Assembly (NCBI GenBank): GCA_029215795.1
Contig: JARDYH010000003.1
Span: 65,170,109-65,234,108 of the forward strand
Length of the DNA stretch: 64,000 nt
DNA from: Anniella stebbinsi
Lineage: Eukaryota; Chordata; Lepidosauria; Squamata; Anniellidae
Reading direction: 5' to 3'
In this document: positions 58,634-64,000 of the stretch, piece after piece
Layout: each line of letters begins with the position of its first letter
Numbering within the stretch: the first letter of the stretch is position 1
The notes under the pieces: generated by a model
Database searches by the model: none
Told to the model about the DNA's origin: nothing
The model's input: the letters and a program-made list of their open reading frames with translations, nothing else
Program-made: the position numbers and the translations under genes

Positions 58634-58669
<36 letters not shown>

Positions 58670-58670
58670 G
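55820..58670 (+). mobile_element. L2-type LINE, 3' part, split by a 2.1-kb insert
   Basis: 55820-56029 encodes about 68 uninterrupted codons of the reverse-transcriptase C-terminal region (SRLDFCNALYIGLPLCLL near the middle; GDH at the break). The frame resumes at 58166 with ITPALRPLHWLPISF and continues about 60 codons before a stop. The 3' end carries CCTCGATCCTGAGGGAGAGG and an (ATT)n tail at 58633-58669. Mostly intact coding suggests a fairly recent copy. It corresponds to the inverted copy at 19872-20915. Confidence 0.85.
56030..58161. mobile_element. CpG-rich 2.13-kb insertion of unknown type
   Basis: Defined by interrupting the L2 between GACCAT and ATTACACC. Starts TGGGGGGGCGGGTCTACACG, a terminus like those of Harbinger-type MITEs; ends near GAAGAGGTACC. 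It contains a (CA)n tract (57269-57292), a short L2-type tail (57893-57957), a pair of direct repeats (56188-56335 and 57715-57895) and a possible 180-bp MITE at 57970-58144. Frames of up to 150 codons occur on both strands, but none resembles a transposase to me. It may be one element or several stacked ones. Confidence 0.5.
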
Positions 58671-59337
58671 GCAGGGAGTTCCTTAGGACCTGAAGTATAA
58701 GCATCTGCTAAAAATAAGAAATCCATAGGTGGGATTTGCCAATGAAGATGCAGTTCCCCATAGGCAGTGCTGGGAGGGGAAATCCTCCATACGTGGTGAG
58801 CTTTAAACACTCCTGATAGGGCAGGGTTCCTGACTGCATGGAGCTCTGTAAGCGTGTTCACCTGTACACAGATTTCCCCTTCAGTCCTTCCTGGTAAATA
58901 TAGGAAGGTTGCAGGTGGAGAAGTCAGGACCAGAGTATACTTCCCCATTCCCTCCATTTATACAAATTTTGAACACCTACATAGGGCTACAGATTTTTGC
59001 TGGATCCAAATGCCAATTCTCCATCAGTGACAAGCCATACCAAATCCCAGTTAGGTCCATGTGAGCACAGCATGGCTCACAGCAGTATAATGAATGGATG
59101 GATGGACAGATTTTTTAAAAAATGTTGCATCCATTGGTTACAACAAAAAATAAACAAAGAATACAAGAAAATACAATATGATAAAAGCAATAAAAACACA
59201 GCAAGGAACAACGGTTCATAAGTGGTAAAATTTAGTTATTTTTACTCCGCGCAGAGAATAAGAGCAAAGTCTGCCACTGCCAATAAAATTGCCTTATTAT
59301 GAGATGTAAACAAACAAACAAAGAAAACAACAACCCC
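58671..59337. other. Unique sequence
   Basis: No repeat or gene recognised. Confidence 0.4.
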
Positions 59338-60263
59338 ATTTTCTCTAGGGATGTGCACTGACCCCCCGGATCGGATCGGATAGCGGATCGGAATCGGACC
59401 TGGGGGGTCGGATCGGATCGGATCGGATCGGAGGATGGTCGGATCGGATCGGACCGGATGTCCGATCCGGATCGGACGCCATTTTGAATGCTTTTTCCCA
59501 TAGCCAAGTATTGTTTTACAAAAACGCCTATAACTTTTTCATTTTTAAAGATAGAAGGATGAAACTTGGGCACATTATACACTGGTTAGGGATAGTTATC
59601 TGTGAGAAATTTCAGAAAGATTGGTGCATGCGTTTTGTGGCAATTAATTGTTTAATAAATACCCAGAAATGCCTATAACTTTGTCATTTTTAAAGTTACA
59701 AACATGAAACTTTGCCACATTGTACGTGGTACCTTGGGACCTATCTGTGAGAAATTTCAGAAACTTAGGTGCTTGCCTTGTGTGGCAATTAATTTTAGAA
59801 AAATGGGTAGTAGTGGGGTAAATACATTTATGCCTCCCATTTTTTTATTTTTGAAGATACAAACAGGAAACTTGGGCACATTACAGGTACCACTTGCCTT
59901 GATATGTGTGTGAAATTTCAGAAACATTGGAGCTTGCCTTGTGTGGCAATTAATTTTTGAAACAATGAGGAAAGAAACACCTATAACTTTGTCATTTTTA
60001 AAGTTACACACATGAAACTTTGCCACATTGTAGGTGGTATCTTGGGACCTATGTGTGTGAAATTTCAGAAACATAGGTGCTTGCCTTGTGTGGCAATTAA
60101 TTTTTTAATAAATACCCAGGAATGCCTATAACTTTGTCATTTGTAAAGTTACACACATGAAACTTTGCCACATTGTAGGCGGTACCTTGGGACCTATGTG
60201 TGTAAAATTTCAGAAACGTAGGTGCTTGTATTGTGTGGCAATTAATTTTTGAAACAATGAGGG

Positions 60264-60410
60264 ATTCATTGGACAGCACTTGCCCATAGGGATTCATTGG
60301 ACAGTACTTGCCCATAGGGATTCATTGGACAGTACTTTCCTATAGGAAATCATTGGAAAGCACTTGCCCATAGAAAATCATTGGAAAGCACTTGCCCATT
60401 GAGAAATACA
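60264..60410. repeat. Tandem repeat of about 30 bp
   Basis: Five units built on GATTCATTGGACAGTACTT followed by GCCCATAGG, the last two with AAATCATTGGAAAGCACTT. Present only in the left arm of the foldback element. Confidence 0.8.
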
Positions 60411-60999
60411 GTTATGCCTCCCACTTTTTTATTTTTGAAGATACAAACAGGAAACTTGGGCACATTGTAGACTGGTTAGGGATAGTTATCTGTGAGAAAT
60501 TTCAGAAAGATTGGTGCATGCGTTTTGTGGAAATTAATTTTTTAATAAATACCCAGGAATGCCTATAACTTTGTCATTTTTAAAGTTACATACATGAAAC
60601 TTTGCCACATTGTAGGTGGTACCTTGGGACCTATGTGTGTAAAATTTCAAAAACGTAGGTGCTTGCCTTGTATGGCAATTAATTTTAGAAAAATGGGTAG
60701 TAGTGGGGTAAATACATTTACGCCTCCCATTTTTTTATTTTTAAAGATACAAACAGGAAACATGGGCACATTACAGGGAACACTTCACTTGATATGTGTG
60801 TAAAATTTCAGAATGATAGGTCCAGGCATTTGGTGGCAAGGTGTCTGCACACACCACTTTGAAGACTGTAGAAAATTTCTCCCGTAACGATCCTAGCGAG
60901 AGAGAGTGATCCTAGGCTCAGCCGTTCTGCTTAAGTAAAAAGGGAAAGTATCAATCAAAGCAGACACGAGCCAAGTGCTACTTTGTTTCGCCTTTTGTA

Positions 61000-61116
61000 A
61001 TGGATACTACCTCAGTTGCAGCCAAGCGTGCAAGGATCAAAGAGATGAGAGAAAGTGTTTCCTTCTTCTTCCCGGGAGGCGGGAGGGTGCAATTGACAGC
61101 CCCAGCCTCTGTGTAA
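61000..61116 (+). pseudogene. Short 38-codon frame in the element core
   Basis: Starts MDTTSVAAKRARIKEMRES and stops after SFFFPGGG and a further ten residues. The basic KRARIK stretch could be a nuclear-localisation remnant of a lost transposase N-terminus, but a frame this short may be chance. No similarity recognised. Confidence 0.25.
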
Positions 61117-62298
61117 AAAAGGTTAATAACTTTTAATCTAAAAAATTCGTAGCCACCAAATGCCTGGACCTATCATTCTGAAATTTTACACACATATCAA
61201 GTGAAGTGTTCCCTGTAATGTGCCCATGTTTCCTGTTTGTATCTTTAAAAATAAAAAAATGGGAGGCGTAAATGTACCGCCTACAATGTGGCAAAGTTTC
61301 ATGTGTGTAACTTTACAAATGACAAAGTTATAGGCATTCCTGGGTATTTATTAAAAAATTAATTGCCACACAAGGCAAGCACCTATGTTTCTGAAATTTC
61401 ACACACATAGGTCCCAAGATACCACCTACAATGTGGCAAAGTTTCATGTGTGTAACTTTAAAAATGACAAAGTTATAGGTGTTTCTTTCCTCATTGTTTC
61501 AAAAATTAATTGCCACACAAGGCAAGCTCCAATGTTTCTGAAATTTCACACACATATCAAGGCAAGTGGTACCTGTAATGTGCCCAAGTTTCCTGTTTGT
61601 ATCTTCAAAAATAAAAAAATGGGAGGCGTAAATGTATTTACCCCACTACTACCCATTTTTCTAAAATTAATTGCCACACAAGTCAAGCACCTAAGTTTCT
61701 GAAATTTCTCACAGATAGGTCCCAAGGTACCACCTACAATGTGGCAAAGTTTCATGTTTGTAACTTTAAAAATGACAAAGTTATAGGCATTTCTGGGTAT
61801 TTATTAAACAATTAATTGCCAAAAAATGCATGCACCAATCTTTCTGAAATTTCTCACAGATAACTATCCCTAACCAGTGTATAATGTGCCCAAGTTTCAT
61901 CCTTCTATCTTTAAAAATGAAAAAGTTATAGGCGTTTTTGTAAAACAATACTTGGCTATGGGAAAAAGCATTCAAAATGGCGTCCGATCCGGATCGGACC
62001 TCGTCGGATCGGATCGGATCGGATCGGAGGCTGATCGGATCGGATCGGATTGGATTTTCCCGATTTTGGGGCGGATCGGATTCGGATCGTGGATCGGATC
62101 CGATCCGATGCACACCCCTAATTTTCTCTAAATAAGACCAAGCATTTTCTCCTGTAAGGGAAGGATCTAAAAACTTTAACTGTAGAGGAAATAGGACAGT
62201 TAAACAAATAATGAAGGGAGTCCTCCACCTACCCACTGCCACATAGGAACAATCCGGAATCATGTGGAGTTTGTTAAAACACCCTTTCCTGATTGTAA

Positions 62299-62381
62299 AG
62301 TTTTCATGTTCAACTTTAAATGTAACTAGCTGTATAATACTGCAGTATAGCTAGTTACTTTTAAAGTTGAACATGAAAACT
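62299..62381. repeat. Near-perfect 33-bp-stem hairpin
   Basis: Arms 62299-62331 and 62349-62381 are inverted repeats with one mismatch (AGTTTTCATGTTCAACTTTA at the outer end). The 17-nt loop contains ATACTGCAGTAT, itself a palindrome. The total of 83 nt is the size of a microRNA precursor or a very short MITE. It lies 170 bp outside the giant element and is not part of it. Confidence 0.85.
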
Positions 62382-63454
62382 ATTCTATGAGATGTGAGAT
62401 TGCCTTTTCCTTTATTTTTGTAAATATAGTTAACAAATAAATAAAAATAAATCCAAGTGACTAAAATAAACAAAACTTCAGTTCCATTTCAGATTCAAAT
62501 TAATTCACTTCATTGTAATTGTATTATTTATTTCTTGATTCAAGTGTTTCATGCCATGGCCCATTTCCCTCAGACATTGTCAAACTCAGCGTTTCTTTAA
62601 GTTGAACCTTTCGGCAAGAAAGTTTGAATGGCCTGGATTTATTTAGCTTCCTCCACTCCTAATATTCTGACTTTGCATTGTAGATTTTGAATGGGGAAAA
62701 AACCAAATATTTGCAAATATAAACCTCTTTAACCATAGATACAATACTATTTCGGCTTCTAAAATACCCAAAGGATTTTCTGACAGAAATCTTCCCATAT
62801 CTGTACTAAAAGGATAGCTTTTAGGCCCTCAAGGTAGCCTGTCTAGACAAGCAATAAAGTACCTAATGTGCCTTTATAAAGTTAATTAAAATGAATTTTA
62901 CCAAAGGGCTCAGATTAACCATGGCCAATACATATTAGTATATATGGCGAGCATTGTCCCTTGGCCGCAGAGGTATAGCACACTAATGAAAACCAAGTTG
63001 CATCATTGGAGAAGATATTGACTATTTAATTTCTCACCAGGGATGTTGCCTATCATGAAACTGTGGAAGCTGTCTGAATATGCCTGCATGTGATTTAAGT
63101 ATATTGATTGGATTAAAGAGGCAGCTTGATCAAAAGAAAAGTATCGAACATTATACAGTAAATGTGATTCCTAGTAGTGCCATATTGAAACATAGAATAT
63201 AGGAAATAACATGAAATCATCGTGTCTGTGTGTATTTTATGGTGTATACATGGGATATCCATACTGTGGAATGCTACACATTTTCCCCAACATCAGGCAT
63301 ATATAATTACATACACACATATATGATTGCCCCATATGACAATGTACATGTGAGTTTCATGTTACATGGAAGCTCTTCCTATGTAGAAATAATATGATAT
63401 ATGAAGTGGCCTTTAATGTCCTGCAAAGGGGCTCTTAGAATTTGAGGTCCTAAT
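62382..63454. other. Repeat-free stretch, possible conserved element
   Basis: No mobile element recognised. 62870-63140 is rich in TAATTAAA, ATTTAATTT and GATTAAAG motifs in balanced sequence. Regulatory function is a guess only. Confidence 0.35.
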
Positions 63455-63500
63455 GATATAGGGCGGGATACAAATGTTTTAATAAATAAATAGATAATAA
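63455..63500 (+). mobile_element. L2 or SINE 3' tail
   Basis: ATATAGGGCGGGATACAAAT, then TTTTAATAAATAAATAGATAA: only the last 45 bp of an element. Confidence 0.5.
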
Positions 63501-63554
63501 CTAAATTTTACAGAATGCAGACATGTGTAATATTTCACAGTGGCAAAATAAAGG

Positions 63555-64000
63555 CTACCTATACATGATGGCAGCAATAGAACATAGAAAATGTATCTTA
63601 CACTGAGTCTGAGTGAGCATTCCTCTTCGTTTTGGAAAATTTGAGAAGGCCAGCTTTAGGGGATTTAAAACCAGGTTCCATTTTAAAGGCGAAGTTGGTT
63701 TAATCTTGCATCGATCAGGATGAGGTTGTTTAAGCATATGATCAGATCTCCTGTTAAGGACATATTGGCATGGGTCCTGAATTACATCTTGGGGCGCCAT
63801 TTGATCTTTCGTCGGATTTAAAGATGGAGTTGGTTCTAGGTCGTTCAAGGCTGTAAGCATCACACTGTTTTGCTTTGGGGCCTCTTGTTTGTTGCATTTC
63901 TTGCATTTCTGGTGTGATACTTTTGATGACTTCTTTGCTGGTTCCTCTAGTAACGTAAATAATTTTTGATAATTCATTTTCAAGTAGGCTTTAGTCGTAT
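63555..64000 (-). CDS. Candidate exon or partial gene, unknown protein
   Basis: On the minus strand an open frame enters from beyond the right edge and runs to a stop at 63555, at least 148 codons. The first ATG inside is at 63977, but the frame is open upstream of it (AYLKMNYQKLFTLLEEPAKK), so the true start may lie outside the window. A good splice donor, CAGT/GTAAGAT, falls at 63602/63601, so the coding exon may end there. The product is lysine-rich and hydrophilic, with a CKKC pair near residue 20-30 and proline-rich stretches, and no transmembrane segment or domain I recognise. Longer than expected by chance in AT-rich DNA and free of recognisable repeats. It could be a rapidly evolving host gene exon or a relic. 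Confidence 0.4.
   Translation of the reverse strand, partial: TTKAYLKMNYQKLFTLLEEPAKKSSKVSHQKCKKCNKQEAPKQNSVMLTALNDLEPTPSLNPTKDQMAPQDVIQDPCQYVLNRRSDHMLKQPHPDRCKIKPTSPLKWNLVLNPLKLAFSNFPKRRGMLTQTQCKIHFLCSIAAIMYR

Larger units (their letters stand above)
59346..62120. mobile_element. Giant foldback hAT-type element with exact 8-bp duplication
   Basis: Starts TAGGGATGTGCAC and ends TGCACACCCCTA, flanked by ATTTTCTC at 59338-59345 and 62121-62128. The left arm (59346-60837, 1492 bp) and right arm (61152-62120, 969 bp) are inverted copies. By eye they differ at only a few positions per 370 bp where compared. The left arm holds about 520 bp more (near 60186-60716). Each arm has a terminal GATCGG array, then CGCCATTTTGAATGC, then repeats of a roughly 145-bp unit (key phrase GAAACTTTGCCACATTG or GAAACTTGGGCACATT): eight in the left arm, six in the right. 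The 314-bp core (60838-61151) is not palindromic. No full transposase, so it is non-autonomous. Near-identical arms and a perfect duplication indicate recent mobility. Confidence 0.9.

Noticed and set aside
58526..58957. 143-codon minus-strand frame with a poly-asparagine stretch
   Set aside because: The asparagine run is the (ATT)n tail of the L2 read in reverse; the frame crosses the element boundary.
60264..60410. Regularly spaced 30-bp repeats resembling a CRISPR array
   Set aside because: The units are directly adjacent without unique spacers, lie in a vertebrate transposon, and have no cas genes nearby.
59757..61755. Several similar frames of 69-105 codons on both strands, looking like a conserved protein family
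   Set aside because: They are translations of the 145-bp units of the foldback element and appear identically in inverted orientation. The frames open in more than one phase, as expected of repeated AT-rich DNA without stops.
59346..62120. Palindrome as an assembly artefact (mis-joined inverted duplicate)
   Set aside because: Unequal arms, a unique core and an exact 8-bp duplication outside both ends fit a transposon insertion better than a chimeric join.

Overview
The window looks like non-coding nuclear DNA from a squamate reptile, most likely a lizard. The basis is repeat content: fragments that read like CR1 and L2 LINE 3' ends, two tRNA-derived SINE types, many palindromic hAT-like MITEs (several with exact 8-bp target duplications), LTR pieces with sauropsid-style poly(A)/U5 regions, and many microsatellites. 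There is no operon, rRNA, functional tRNA gene, CRISPR array or complete protein-coding gene. Family names come from recognition by eye, not from a database search.

Layout. 1-13 kb: mostly unique AT-rich sequence with a CR1 3' fragment (697-1189), an LTR (2616-3171), a long palindrome (3600-3872), several L2 3' ends (5534, 8290, 9594, 11026) and small MITEs. 13-25 kb: dense in nested elements. An L2 sits inside a palindromic MITE (19076-19498), a hAT MITE sits inside an L2 (20386-20705), a CpG-dense GCGC-rich MITE-like block lies at 21614-21968, and a second LTR of the 2616 family at 22426-22829. 25-31 kb: palindromes, then a stack at 30549-31206 (SINE inside hAT, then CR1, then an inverted SINE). 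31-46 kb: a solo LTR with a perfect 5-bp duplication inside an older MITE (32799-33347), a hAT element splitting a tRNA-SINE (34792-35219), a Harbinger-like MITE (39354-39884), and the third LTR copy in inverted orientation (41849-42266). 46-59 kb: a degenerate Ty3/gypsy pol relic, palindromes, and an L2 with a largely open reading frame, interrupted by a 2.1-kb CpG-rich insertion of unknown type (56030-58161). 59-62 kb: the most striking object, a 2775-bp foldback element (59346-62120) with about 1-kb arms nearly identical by eye, an exact 8-bp duplication, mirrored GATCGG arrays and 14 copies of a roughly 145-bp unit. Just beyond it is a near-perfect 33-bp-stem hairpin (62299-62381).

The only candidate for host coding sequence is an open frame on the minus strand running off the right edge (63555-64000), with a plausible splice donor. 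Repeat-free, TAAT-rich stretches (about 15.8, 29.3, 44.1 and 62.9 kb) could be conserved regulatory sequence, but that cannot be judged without alignments. The window reads as intergenic or intronic DNA whose history is layered transposition; the nested insertions give a relative order of activity (CR1/L2 and SINEs first, hAT MITEs and the solo LTR later, the giant foldback among the youngest).
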